Assembly (NCBI GenBank): GCA_032164295.1
Contig: JAJHTX010000003.1
Coordinates: forward strand, 2,542,001-2,606,000
Direction: 5' to 3'
DNA: 64,000 nt
From: Inonotus obliquus
Lineage: Eukaryota > Basidiomycota > Agaricomycetes > Hymenochaetales > Hymenochaetaceae
Notes under the pieces: generated by a model
Database searches by the model: none
Seen by the model: the letters and a program-made list of their open reading frames with translations, nothing else
Told to the model about the DNA's origin: nothing
Made by a program: the position numbers and the translations under genes
Part shown: piece after piece, positions 11,401 to 21,877 of the stretch
Layout of the letters: each line of letters begins with the position of its first letter
Position numbering within the stretch: the first letter of the stretch is position 1

Positions 11401-12102
11401 TGCTCCAGTTCCTCTACCTGTAACTGAAGGATCTGCAACATCTTCCAGAGTGTACCAAGCTCCGGCTCCTCCTTGACTGGCTGCGACTCAGCATTATGTA
11501 ATCTGGTACAAGTTGATTCATCGAAAAAGTCGGTACCGAGAACGTAAATCAGCATGCTTATGAATCTGCTCCACTGTATATGTCATTCCAGGCTGGGGAT
11601 CGGCTTCTTTTGTCTTGAGATGTAAACGGATGCGATCCCGAAGGCTACCGGTGAATACTGAGAAGTAGTACTGGGCTGCTTCCTCTACCGAGAGGGTACC
11701 GAGACTCTTCAGGTAGCTCCAATGCATGAAAAATTCATTCCGGTACTGGGCCAGATCGAGTCGTGTCTTGATCCCTTCGCATCTCCAGAACTCTACAAGC
11801 TGAGCAACATCTTCTCGAGTATACAGGGCTCCTTCAGACAAAATTGGGTAAAACAACTTGATAGCTGCTTTGGCCTTCGACCAATCAGTAGCGGTATCTG
11901 ATGCATCTGGTGAGGTCTTCCAAAGCTCGGCTACAGTGCGAGATGCATAGTATCCAGCATACCAAATCGTCTGGGCTGGGTCTAGGTTGTATTCGGCAGC
12001 TAGGTACTCTATGTCTTCAAGGTACTGGGGCAGTTCTCATGGTTCGGTACCATCAAACAAAGGTGCATCTTCGGTTCTGCGTCTAGGAGGATGTCCTACC
12101 AT
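8430..12102 (-). pseudogene. Gag-like gene of the large-LTR element, broken
   Basis: The ATG at 12102 opens a frame beginning MVGHPPRRRTEDAPLFDG. A capsid-like region follows (YFSVFTGSLRDRIRLHL), as in LTR-retrotransposon gags. It is broken by TGA at 12037-12039 (fits CGA to TGA), by a frameshift near 11540, and by the LTR inserted at 9164-10911. The second frame (11555 to 10916) holds a Leu/Gln/Glu-rich probable coiled coil and repeated EYRSAER-type units. Removing the LTR insert joins GLMVSQC to ELLALSQELRRQM, which continues to about 8430 as a Val/Pro/Ile-rich tail with repeated VPIIPVQDAIVKAPV-like units. No zinc knuckle is visible. Confidence 0.7.
9164..10911 (+). repeat. Longer, diverged LTR of the same superfamily (1748 bp)
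   Basis: It starts TAAAGAG and ends CTCGCACATTCA, close to the TGAAGAG...CTCGCACATTTA ends of the 1320-bp LTRs, and has the duplication TCGC at 9160-9163 and 10912-10915. The body is again rich in GGTACC/GGTATCGATACC motifs and has a TATA box (TATTTATA, 10418-10425) followed by a stretch similar to that after the TATA box of the shorter LTRs. It lies opposite to the gag gene it interrupts. Its size and sequence mark it as a sister subfamily. No coding frame is credible inside it. Confidence 0.78.
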
Positions 12103-12355
12103 CTTGCTCGAGTGGGGGTATACTTCTAAAAATGATCACGGGGTGAAATACAAACTGAAAAGGGGAAATGAACTGATGACTGGGGGGACTGTGAAATGAT
12201 GATAAGAGCGAAAGCTACTGTCTGGTACCGAGCTACCGGTCCACCGAGACTTTTACTAAGATGAACTGGACGAAGCAAACTGTCGGTATTGAAAGAGAAT
12301 GAAAGGGAAGTAGTCAAAATAATAAATTGGACAACAAGACACCTAGTGAAACCCT
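12103..12355 (-). other. Leader between primer-binding site and gag ATG
   Basis: About 250 bases of A/T-rich sequence with no credible frame. On the element strand it is the untranslated leader between the primer-binding site and the gag start. No packaging structure is evident by eye. Confidence 0.5.
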
Positions 12356-12373
12356 CCCTCGCGGTGGGCTCCA
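12356..12373 (-). other. Primer-binding site of the large-LTR element
   Basis: The minus strand reads TGGAGCCCACCGCGAGGG directly after the LTR end (CACATTTA) and the two bases TC. An 18-base stretch opening with TGG at this place is what a tRNA 3'-end primer site should look like. This identified the adjacent 1.26-kb block as a 5' LTR and not a DNA transposon. The tRNA was not identified. Confidence 0.7.
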
Positions 12374-12375
12374 GA

Positions 12376-13634
12376 TAAATGTGCGAGATCGCGTCCGGTA
12401 CCGAAATACCGAGACGAGAGGTGTATGGTTTTAAGTGGGGAGGGCCAAATGAGGCAGTACTTATCTGGTACGCTCACGGTACTTGTTGTCTGTAGAAGGG
12501 GGATGTAAAGGGAGTCAAAGGAATAATAGAAAGAAGTGCTGGACCAGCTAGACATTGGGGGGAATGTGTTCTTGTCCGGAATCGAGAGGGTCGGTACCAT
12601 AGCAAAACAAAAGTCTAATACCATGGGAAAAACCTCAGTACAGGTCAGTACAGAAGCAAAGGGGTCAGTACGTGGAGGTATGTTGTCAAACAAGAAGATC
12701 AGTACAGAAACTAAAGAGGTGATGTGCAGAATACGAAGGATAACAAAAGGTCGGTACTACAAGAAAACAACTGGCACCAGGTGGTATAGCAAGGGACTGA
12801 ATGGGGGAGACTGGTGGATGAAGGTGTCGACTGTGCTGTGAAGTAAACCTGAGCCCTTGCACGGGAGGCTAACTCCTGAGGTTCACTTGAGACGGAACTG
12901 GGATGGGACTGGGATGGAACTCGAGATGAGACTGAGATGGAACTGAGAAGAGGGTGAGGAAACCCGAGCCCTCACGCTAGAGGCTAGCTCCTAAGATTAC
13001 CTGGAGAGCTACTATGTACAGGAGGAGATATTTATACTACTGTACTGTAGTTAGCTCATAAATCCAAAAGGAGAAAGTAGAAAGGAAGATCAAAATAAAG
13101 AAAAGTCTGAAGAAAAAAGTAACAAGGAAAGTGAACATTGCAGCGCCATCAGGGGAACAACAAGAAAGGGTTAGGGAGGACAAGATACCAATGAAAACGT
13201 AGCATATAGTACCCCTGGATGAAAAGTCCTCAGGACAAGAGATCTGTGCCCCTGCTGATTGATACCGACACGTTCCTGGTGGTACCGGACCTGAAAACCT
13301 TAACGGATACTGACCCTGAGCTTCCCCAAAGAACCGGCATGCATAGTCCAACCATCAGGAATGAATACCAGAGAGGAAGACGTCCGATCCATGTTATGAG
13401 AGCATGTCGAATTGTCAAATTGTCTCGGTACTCTCGGTATTCTCGGTACCGGGTTTCTTGGCGCTCGGTACCGGTACTCTCGGCATTCGGTATCTTGAGA
13501 AATGGGACCGACAGTTTCTCTAGGTGTGCTGGTGGATACTGGAAGGCGTAGATGGGACCATACTGTAGCATGGGGTAAGCGTAGAATGGGATACCGGGCT
13601 CGATACCAAGCTCAGCCGCACGTAGTTCTCTTCA
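12376..13634 (-). repeat. 5' LTR of the large-LTR element (1259 bp)
   Basis: On the minus strand it runs from TGAAGAGAACTACG (13634) to CTCGCACATTTA (12376). It is closely similar to the solo LTRs at 2000-3319 and 16915-18234, with small internal deletions. The TATA box is at 13028-13035 (TATTTATA on the plus strand). The flank next to its start reads CCGC on the element strand, again an NCGC site. The partner duplication is lost with the truncated 3' end. Confidence 0.85.
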
Positions 13635-13663
13635 GCGGAGACTTCCTACCACTCGCACAACTG

Positions 13664-14919
13664 ATGAGCCAGGGCCAACAAAGCTACCAGACAGGAGCCA
13701 GCGCTCCCGTCGAGGCGGCCTTGGCATGCCTGTCAGCAGAAATTCAGACTCTCAACAACAAGTTTGCGGGCCTCCAACAACAACAGCAAACCCGACCAAC
13801 CCAGAACACTAGGCCGCTCCCCAGAACTCACAACACGGGGACAATGCCACCACAAGCACCAGCAGTGGCGACAATGGCGGGGACGACATATGCCCAAGTC
13901 GCCAGCACAGCCACAACTGCACCATCCACCAGCCACCCAACCAATCCACCCCCATTCCCAGAACCGAATGCACCCAAGCACAGAAAACTCCCCCCAATCA
14001 CCACCAAGGCAAAGGACCCCACCCTGGTAATCACTTACAACCCTCCAGTCCTGGCTAACAACCGCCCCACTAACTACCTACTCAGCAAAGCCGTTAGAGA
14101 CGTCGTGCAGTCCCTGCCGACGGCCAGCAAGCTTCGCATTCTAGCTGCCAGATGGAACTCCAAGGGACATGCCATCATTACCTTTGCGGCAGGCAACGGC
14201 GTCACCGAACAAATCAACCTCCAAGCACAGGCCATTGCAAGCCAGCTGGTCAACACCACTTCTGAAGTCGAGGTGCGCAGGATTGTTCCGCCCGCCACAC
14301 TCAACATATCCATGGTACCGGTGCGCTTCAGTGCACAGGACCAGGCTTTCACTCAGGACAAGGTCATGGCAGAGCTGAGAGCTAACCCTATCCTCCAACA
14401 CATTAAACTAGCAACAACCTCCTACTACACTGCCAGACCAGAACGGCTGGCGGAGCAAGGTGAGCGCGCCCTGCTTACATGCCCCATCTCCATTACCTTC
14501 GATGATCCCAAAGGGAATGTCTGTGAGCAACTTATGAGTAAGCTGCTTGTCTACCTCTTCAGGAGGAGGCTGAGGCTGTCATACAGACACCCTCGCCCCC
14601 CTTTACACAATGCACTAAGTGCCAAGCGCTGGGACACACAGCTAAAGGCTGCAAACGAAACCCCCTGTGCGCACACTACAACCTGAATCATAGGACAGAG
14701 GACCACCACGCTAAGTGCAGACTCTGCGCAAGTGAAGACATTCCAGCCGGCACAGACTGTCCCCACCCTAAACTCTGCCATAACTGCCTAGGGCGCCACT
14801 CGGCCACAGATCCGGTGTGCCTCAGATGCAAAAAGTACCAACCTATAGCGCCTCTCAGCATCACCTCATCAGCTAGCGAACCTGGCTCCGAAATCGAAAT
14901 GACCAAAGAAGATTTGTAA
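13664..14919 (+). pseudogene. LINE ORF1 (nucleic-acid-binding, CCHC knuckles), one frameshift
   Basis: I place the start at ATG 13664 (MSQGQQSYQTG). The open frame extends further upstream only because it runs through the adjoining LTR. The N-terminus has a short poly-Gln region, then a Pro/Thr-rich stretch, and a conserved middle region (residues about 130-290; NYLLSKAVRDVVQSLP). Near 14530-14570 the frame shifts. The new frame carries the knuckle CTKCQALGHTAKGC (C-x2-C-x4-H-x4-C) and further Cys/His clusters (HAKCRLC, CHNCLGRHSATDPVC), then stops at TAA 14917-14919. Such proteins bind element RNA. The frameshift alone would remove the zinc knuckles. Confidence 0.85.
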
Positions 14920-14930
14920 TGGTGTGGATC

Positions 14931-15970
14931 TACCAATGAAATGTAGGGCAGCACAGAGCCGCCATAGAGCAACTTATTGCTAACCTCAACCAAATCCCAA
15001 TTAATCATAGACCCCTACTAATCCTAATCCAAGAACCACCGTGGTACTGAATCGGTATCACCCCGTCCCTAATAGATAAAGAGGGAGAGGAAGTCTATGG
15101 CCTCCCCAACCTCCCAGGCTACACCACCTGCCTACCTCCGGGCGCTCCAAAGGACCGCCCAAGGGTGGCCACACTAGTATCCAAACTCCTCCCCTCGTCA
15201 GGATGGACGATAGTGGGACCTCTCTTACACGGCACTGACGTGCTAACCATCCAAATACAAGGTACTAATATCTGCAACTTCTACGGCTGCCAACCCCCAG
15301 ACTCCAGACGCAGGGACAACCACCCTGAGACGTACCCTGGGGAAAACTTCCTCTATAGCCTCCCCTTTAACCTAGCCTCTCAAACCATCTTTGTGGAAGA
15401 CTTCAACCACACGCAGGCAAACTGGACCTCCTTGCCGGTCCGGCTGTACTGGGACCGACAGAGTAAGAAACTGGACGACTTCTTCCAAGAAAACACCCTC
15501 CAACCAGCCTATGACCCAGACACTCCAACACGCAGGGAGGCAAACAGCCTAATCGACATGATATGGGTACCAACAACAACAGACACCATGCAGATCCGCG
15601 ACTCCTATGTAGTGGAATACACCAGACTCTCCGACCACACCCTACTCAAATGGTCCCTTCAACTGGACCTCCCTGACACGCCAGAATCCAGACCACCGCT
15701 AGACGAGTCAAAGAGGAAGGACTGGCTCGACATAGTGGTGCCAGCTACAGTAAGACTCCTTGCACGACCTGCAGAGGATGCAGAGGAACTAGACTCCAGG
15801 GTCGAAAGACTCATGAAGGTGATGCGGGAAGCAGCCCTACAACTGCACCCCGCAAAACCTACAAAACTCAAAACGGTGGAATGGTGGAATGACCATTGCC
15901 GCCAGGCCTTAAATAATCTGCGAGAGTGCCCTCCTTCCGAACGAAACGCTAAGGCCACTAGCCCCTGAAC
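14931..15970 (+). pseudogene. LINE ORF2, endonuclease domain
   Basis: This is an apurinic-type endonuclease/exonuclease-phosphatase domain that nicks target DNA. The N-terminal Asn is in NVGQHRAAIEQL, the catalytic Glu in ILIQEPPWY, and the NxH-type motif is degenerate (VEDFNHTQANW). The C-terminal SDH is present in RLSDHTLLKW. TGA at 14937-14939 and at 15048-15050 interrupt the frame; the second fits CGA to TGA after EPPWY. The frame ends at 15966-15968, where a frameshift leads into the RT part. Overlap or spacing with ORF1 is a few bases at most. Confidence 0.85.
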
Positions 15971-18818
15971 GCCTCGATTCGGAAGGCAAAAAGGGAGTTC
16001 TACGAGGAAAAAGTTTCTAATGCTAACCAATACAATGTTTGGAACTGGGCGAAGGTGGGCAGGGGCATCCATCCCATGCCAATACCGTCGCTCAGGACAA
16101 GGGACGGCTTCACAAGAACGGACATGGAGAAAGGTGAGCTGTTCCGCCAAACCTACTTCCCACCCACGCAAGCAGACCCCCTACCCCCAACCAACACCTG
16201 CGACAACAACAGTGAGCGACGGTCACCCCCCTTCACCAGGAAAGAGATGATGGATGCAGTTCGTCACATGTCCAATCTCTCCACTCCTGGCCTCTCAGAA
16301 ATAGGTTACCGCCCACTCAAGTGGCTGCTGGTGGAACTACCTAATGAGTTTCTCTCACTTTTCAACAACTGTTTACGTCTAGGGCATCACCCGAAAACGT
16401 GGCGGGCGGCAAAGGTGGTAATGATTTGCAAACCCAACAAGAAGGACCCCTTCGCGCCAAGGTCCTACAGACCAATCACACTGGAGGAGACGCTCGGTAA
16501 AATCATAGAGAAAATGATAGCTTACCGTCTGCAATTCCTGGCGAACACAGAGAAATGGCTGCCGCCAGGGCCATGCTGTCCACGATGAGACCCTCTCACT
16601 GACAAACTTGGTGGAGATGGCATGGAGAAGGAACTTAAAGTGCTCGGCCCTAGTGGTCGATATTCAAGGCTTCTTCGACAAGGTCAAACCCATCAAGCTG
16701 AGGGAAACTCTGGACTCCCTGGGCTGCCCGACTGACACGAATGCATGGATCTACTCCTTCATGACGAAGAGGGAAGTAGCCCTGTCTTTCGATGGCATCA
16801 CCCTTGACCCCCAGCCCAAACCCGATGTAGGAACACCACAAGGCTCTCCCATCTCCCCTATCCTAGCCACCATCTACGCCAGAGAAGCTCTAGAAGCCGC
16901 ACGACGAGTCGCGTTAAATGTGCGAGATCGCGTCCGGTACCGGAGGTACCGAGACAAGGGGTGTATGGTTTTAAGTGGGGGAGGGCTAATACGTGCCGGT
17001 ACTTAACCAGTACGGTCACGGTACTTGTTGTCTATGAAATGGGGGAGTGAATGGATGGGCCAGAAGCAAAGAGTATGTGATTCTGGTATGAAAAGGACAG
17101 TTTTGAACGTGGGAAAAACTTCGGTATAGGTCGGTATGAGAGAGAACGTAGCAAAACAAGAGTCTAATACTGTGGGAAAAACCTCGGTACAGGTCGGTAC
17201 AGAAAGAAAGGGGTCGGTATGTGAAGGTATGTTGTCAAACAAGAAGATCAGTACAGAAACAAAAGGGTGACGTGCAGAATGCAAAGGATAACAAAATGTC
17301 GGTACCGTGGGAAAAACGTCGGTATAGGTCGGTACTGCAGGAAAACAGCTAGCACGGGATGGTATAGCAAGGGACTGAATGAGGTTGACTGGTGGCTGAA
17401 GGTGTCGACTGGACTGGGAAGCAAACCTGAGCCCTCACACGGGAGGCTAACTCCGAAGGTTCACTTGAGACAGAACTGGGATGGGATTGGGACGAAGCTT
17501 GAGATGAGACTGAGACGGAACTGAGAAGGGGGTGAGGAAAACTGAGCCCTCACGTTAGAGGCTAGCTCCTAAGATTACCTCCCGAGCTACTACGTACAGG
17601 AGGAGATATTTATACTACTGTACCGTAGTTAGCTCATAAATCCAAAAGGAGAAAGTAGAAAGGAAGATCAAAACAAAGAAAAGTCTGAAGAAAAATGTAA
17701 CAATGAAAGTGAACATTGCAGCGCCATCAGGGGGACAACAAGAAAGGGTTAGGGAGGACAAGATACCAATGAAAACGTAGCATATAGTACCCCTGGATGA
17801 AAAGTCCTCAGGACAAGAGATCTGTGCCCCTGCTGATTGATACTGACACGTTCCTGGTGGTACCGGACCTGAAAACCTTAACAGATACTGACCCTGAGCT
17901 TCCCCAAAGAACCGGCATGCATAGTCCAACCATCAGGAATGAATACCAGAGAGGAAGACGTCTGATCCATGTCATGAGAGCATGTCGAATTGCCAAATTG
18001 TCTCGGTACCGGGTTTCTTGGCACTCGGTACTCTTGGTATTCTCGGTACCGGGTTTCTTGGCGCTCGGTACCGGTACTCTCGGTGTTCGGTACTTCGAGA
18101 AATGGGACCGGCAGTTTCTCTGGGTGTGCTGGTGGATACTGGAAGGTGTAGATGGGACAGTACTGTAGCATGGGATAAGCGTAGAATGGGATACCGGGCT
18201 CGATACCGAGCTCAGCCGCACGTAGTTCTCTTCAGCGTGGACTGAAATCATAGCATACGTGGACGACCACCTACTAGTAACCTGGTCTAGTGACTATGCC
18301 GAAAACTGCCGTGTTTTGGTGAAGGCATGCAAACTCCTCCGAGACAGACTCCGCAGCTGCAACATGGACATTGAGGCGGAGAAGTCAGACGTCATCCACT
18401 TCCAGCGACAATGGGACATCACTCCAGATGGGGCTGACTTAGTCATCACACTGGAGGATGCAACGGTCAAACCCCAATACTCCATGCAATGGCTTGGCAT
18501 TTGGTTCGACCTGCACTTCAACTTCAGGGAACATGCAGAAAGAATGAAGGCGAAAGCCTTCTCCACTTTAGCTGCCATGTGCCTCATCGCCAACACCCAG
18601 AGGGGGATGTCCCCCGAACTACTACGCAGGCTGTACATCGCCTGTGTACAATCCATTCTCACTTGGGGATTGACGGTCTGGTACCACGGCAGCTGCCAAA
18701 AGACGATTGTCGACTCCCTCCAGAAAGTACAAGACAGCACCGCGAGGTGGATCCTTGGGGTCTACCATGGTGCAAATAGTATAACTACAAAATTTTTTTA
18801 TCTCTCTCCCCCCCCTTA
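15971..18818 (+). pseudogene. LINE ORF2, reverse transcriptase, split by an LTR
   Basis: The reverse transcriptase reads through three pieces. The first (to about 16560) has fingers motifs (YRPITLEETLGKIIEKMI). A frameshift near 16565 leads to the second (DIQGFFDKV, the first catalytic Asp; GTPQGSPISPIL). It is then cut by the solo LTR. The third resumes at 18235 with AWTEIIAYVDDHLLVTW, which holds the catalytic YVDD. The thumb region (MQWLGIWFDLHFNFREHAER) follows until the frame decays in a homopolymer-rich stretch near 18800. The LTR sits about eight codons before YVDD, so the active site is split from its palm. Confidence 0.9.
16915..18234 (-). repeat. Solo LTR of the large-LTR family, inserted in LINE RT
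   Basis: It is 1320 bp, the same length as the copy at 2000-3319 and nearly identical to it. The minus strand runs TGAAGAG...CTCGCACATTTA. On the plus strand the duplication is GCGT at 16911-16914 and 18235-18238 (ACGC on the LTR strand). Removing it with one GCGT rejoins RRVA to WTEIIAYVDD in frame. The near identity of two solo copies in different hosts points to recent activity of this family. Confidence 0.9.
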
Positions 18819-18835
18819 AATTTTCTCTAGAACTT

Positions 18836-20224
18836 TTGAAAACTAAAGCCGCTCTCCAACACTACCGAACACCACACAACCATGGGCTAAGGCCACTTTC
18901 CTCTCTTCGTAAAAAACATATAGGTAATAGAAATAGTGTAATTTCCTTTTCTTTCAGAGACCGAGTGCCAAATGCCCAACCAGTTCCCGTGTACATGCAT
19001 GCCCCCTGTGAAGAACCCCTGGCCTTCGCCGAAGGACGAGTGCACTTCCACACACCACCCACACTGACAGACTCCGACACACGCCAGGAGTACATACAGG
19101 CGGCGTTGGATCTGTCCGGTGATACTAGCCATCTGCTAGTCTTCACAGATGGCTCAGTAAAAACAACACAGGCGCGCCACAAAGCGGGCGCCTCCTCAGT
19201 TATCCTCTATGGTGGCAGCACCATCGCCACAAGAAAGATGGCAGCAGCCTCTCTAACCACCGCCACAGACTGCGAGATCATGGCGCTGGCAACTGTGCCT
19301 ACCTGGACAGCGCGCCATCTCCCAACCTCAGACACACCCCTGAGGGAAATACATTTCCTCTCGGACTCACTACCGGCCCTCAACCTCCTTGAGACATGGA
19401 AAAGCGCACCAGGCACGCACCAACTCCAGGAATGGAGGAAGGGAACTCAGACCCTGCTCAACGCCTTGCCAACCGTGCATATCCACTTCCACTGGTGCCT
19501 GGGACACACGGGCATCAGCGGCAGTGAGTTGGCAGACAGGTTGGCCAAGGAAGCAGCAAACCTCCCCCCAACGAGCAAACTCCCCTCCATTGCCACACTA
19601 CTAGAGAAGGCAGTTGACAAACTCTTATCCTCCTGGAACGGCGAGATCAGCCACTCTACAGACAACAGACCCCAGTACCTCGGTATTAATGGCCCTGCCT
19701 CGAGGAAGCCCAGAAAACTACTGAAGCTCGCCCGACGCCGAAAGGACATCGCCCACGTCGCCCAAGTACTATGCAACGCAGGCCCGTTTGGCAGCTTTTT
19801 CAAGCAACTCCCCAGGGAGTACCGCCTACAATGCGGCGTTACCATCCATTGTCGCTGGCACAACCACCCCCCATGGCCAGTACAATCCCCAGCTCACATA
19901 CTCGGCGGCTGTGAGGTTCTGGCTAGGATGTTAAACTGGCCGGCCACCACGCGCCCACCTGCACACTACACCGAATGGGCCGAGGATAGAAACCTCGGAC
20001 CTCTTGTGGACTGGCTGAAGGAAACCACACCTTTCTTCATCACGGACTGAGCTTCCACTGAGGCTATAGCCTCGGCATACACGCGGATGGAAGAAGAAGG
20101 CCTGGACACTTGCGACGACCACATCAACCTGGGGATTGCACGCAACTACGCACAAGAGGAACTGGGACCAGAGGTGGAGACGCCTCTGGAATGGGCACGG
20201 CAACTCACAAGGTCAGATTCTTAA
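18836..20224 (+). pseudogene. LINE ORF2, RNase H and C-terminus
   Basis: The RNase H domain carries all four expected acidic residues: Asp in LLVFTDGSVK, Glu in DCEIMALA, Asp in FLSDSLPAL and Asp in SELADRLAKEA, with His in HWCLGHTGISG. A C-terminal Cys/His region follows (LQCGVTIHCRWHNHPPW, then HILGGCEVL), as in LINEs that carry RNase H. TGA at 20048-20050 interrupts the frame, but the same frame continues sensibly (ASTEAIASAYTRMEEEGLD) to TAA at 20222-20224. This stop again fits CGA to TGA. Confidence 0.88.
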
Positions 20225-20645
20225 CTGTTTATGACTTAGTAATGCTCCTCCCCCCCCATTAATACTACTCCCTTCCACACTCCTATCCTACCTGTTTTCT
20301 TTCTCTCCTTATTTTCTTCTAAGTCGTATGTTTATATGATTATGACTGGCCCTAAACAAATGTGACCAAAAAGGGCATTTTTCATAAATAACTTTATTAG
20401 GCTTATCTAAGCCTACAGTATATACAAATTTCTAAATATGTTTCTGTTACCTCTTCTAATTCCCCTACCTCCCTAGCGTCGCGCCCTTTAGTCCCTTCTT
20501 TAGAGCACTATACTACTACCTTTTTCTCTGCTTTTCTTACTTCACCACTCCTAGAGTTCCCACCACCACGTAGATTTTGTCTGTCGCGCACTTGTAACTA
20601 GAATTACTGACGCGCGTAATAAATACATTTAAAAAAAAAAAAAAA
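20225..20645 (+). other. LINE 3' untranslated region and poly-A tail
   Basis: T/C-rich sequence without a gene, ending in a run of 15 A (about 20631-20645), as left by target-primed reverse transcription. No clear target duplication could be set because the 5' end is hidden. Confidence 0.8.
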
Positions 20646-20694
20646 GATACATGCGTTAACAATGCAGCATAACATTACCAGAAGAACGACTCAC

Positions 20695-21090
20695 CTGCAC
20701 CTCCGGTAACCTCTTCAGGAAGAGCTGAAGCCCGATTCATCTGCTCGTAGAATCCAGGTAAACTTCCATCTGACAAGATAGATACATCCTGCATATCAAC
20801 ATCCTCAGCCTCCGTGTTACTATATGTCCCTCCAAGTTCTTCGCTCCATGCATTGACATCTCCATCAGGCTCCACGTAATCTACATCGCCTTCAAGGGGG
20901 AAAGGGGACTCAGTGACAGCGACAGCGAGAACAGGAGTGGCCTGTTGTTGTTGTTGTTGGTTCGGATAGGGCCTTGAGAAGGGCTGAGCTATGTATCTCG
21001 TGTCGATAACTCGTGGCTCCGTGTACTGTGCAGCAAGATCGACGTTGGTGTATCGTTTTCTCTGGTAGTATAGTTGTAGTCAACCTTTTC
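20695..21090 (-). pseudogene. Exon of an unrecognised host gene, LINE in its intron
   Basis: The minus strand has an open frame that reads TNVDLAAQYTEPRVIDTRY, then a run of Gln (NQQQQQQATPV), then an acidic stretch (GDVDYVEPDGDVNAWSEELGG) and ends EEVTGGAG. It ends at a very good splice donor (GCAG, then GTGAGT, 20694 down to 20689). The LINE poly-A tail begins 44 bases further on, inside the intron. The start of the exon is unclear; a TGA lies in frame near 21075, so an upstream acceptor is needed. Acidic and Gln-rich regions hint at a regulatory protein, but I recognise no domain. The downstream exons were not found in the window. Confidence 0.4.
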
Positions 21091-21297
21091 CATTTGTCCC
21101 GGGAAGGCACTGTCGACATTTGCAGTACATCTCGCGTTTAAGGTATCTGTACTTTGAGGTTGGCATCTCGGGTGAGAACACGTTTGGACCACAGGACGTG
21201 TAACCATCGACGTGATAGTGAGAGTGAGGGTGAATGATGTGAGGTAAAGCGCAGCGCGTCTGGCTTAGGGGAAAATTCTTTCATTATCTTATCTAAG

Positions 21298-21783
21298 AGC
21301 CTGTTCGGTTGCAAAATCTCACGCAATCTGTATTTTCCTGTATCTCTATCTGCAGACTTGCAGTTAGAGGTAGAACCCGTGAGACTTTTTTCTCAGATTT
21401 TTCTCATGAGCCTGTCCCAAACCCTCACTTTTGCTGAGAGCCTGTATCACCACATTGCAGCCACGTAAAAAATACGTCTCAACTGTAGGGCGATAGGCCC
21501 CTATGAATAGATTATTTTTGACATTTTTATTGGAATTTTTTGTGGATGTGTTGTGAAGGGTGATAGAGATTGCAGGCAGAGAAACAGGTCTGAGCTGAAT
21601 CTCTGTTGTGCAAGATTTCCCTGCCAGATGCTCTATCACCGGAGATGCCGAGCAATCTTTATTTGTGCATCCAAACGGCCACCTCTATCTCTGCCGCAAA
21701 TCATGATCTATTGTGATCTCTTGAGATTGTGGGAATTTTTTTTGGCTGGGGAGATCACACCGGATATTGCAACCGAACAGGCC
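21298..21783. mobile_element. MITE 1, inverted repeats GCCTGTTCGGTTGCAA
   Basis: A 486-bp element with terminal inverted repeats sharing GCCTGTTCGGTTGCAA followed by (A/T)ATC. It is flanked by CTAAG at 21293-21297 and 21784-21788. The interior has no gene. Short size, inverted ends and flanking repeats make it a non-autonomous DNA transposon. The superfamily is open: the ends resemble hAT-like MITEs but the duplication seems to be 5 bp. Confidence 0.8.
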
Positions 21784-21877
21784 CTAAGTGATCTACACAA
21801 ATATAATCTAATTGGTCCCGTCACCTAGACCAATGCAGATATCTTATCTTCGGAGCCATGTGACCTACATCAATCTA

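Larger units (their letters stand above)
8430..13634 (-). mobile_element. Large-LTR retrotransposon, 5' end only (LTR, primer site, gag), truncated
   Basis: The minus strand reads: 5' LTR (13634 to 12376), two bases TC, a primer-binding site, a leader of about 250 bases with no gene, then a gag-like frame from ATG at 12102. There is no protease, reverse transcriptase or integrase: the sequence ends near 8430 against the stop of the host gene fragment on the other strand. A longer LTR of the same superfamily is inserted in the gag at 9164-10911. The GGTACC-rich LTR defines the family that also left the solo LTRs at 2000-3319 and 16915-18234. Whether the full element is gypsy- or copia-like cannot be told from what remains. 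Confidence 0.75.
13635..20645 (+). mobile_element. LINE (non-LTR retrotransposon) with EN, RT and RNase H, dead
   Basis: The element has an ORF1 with zinc knuckles, an ORF2 with endonuclease, reverse transcriptase and a C-terminal RNase H, a 3' untranslated region, and a 15-base poly-A tail at about 20631-20645. The domain order resembles fungal Tad1/I-group LINEs. Its 5' end is hidden by the retrotransposon LTR ending at 13634. A 1320-bp solo LTR is inserted at 16915-18234. Several frameshifts and stops (TGA 14937-14939, 15048-15050, 20048-20050) show that it is inactive. It seems to have landed in an intron of the minus-strand host gene whose splice donor is at 20689-20694. Confidence 0.9.

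Noticed and set aside
13502..13663. N-terminal extension of LINE ORF1
   Set aside because: The frame is open through the end of the neighbouring LTR by chance. The first ATG within the LINE is at 13664.
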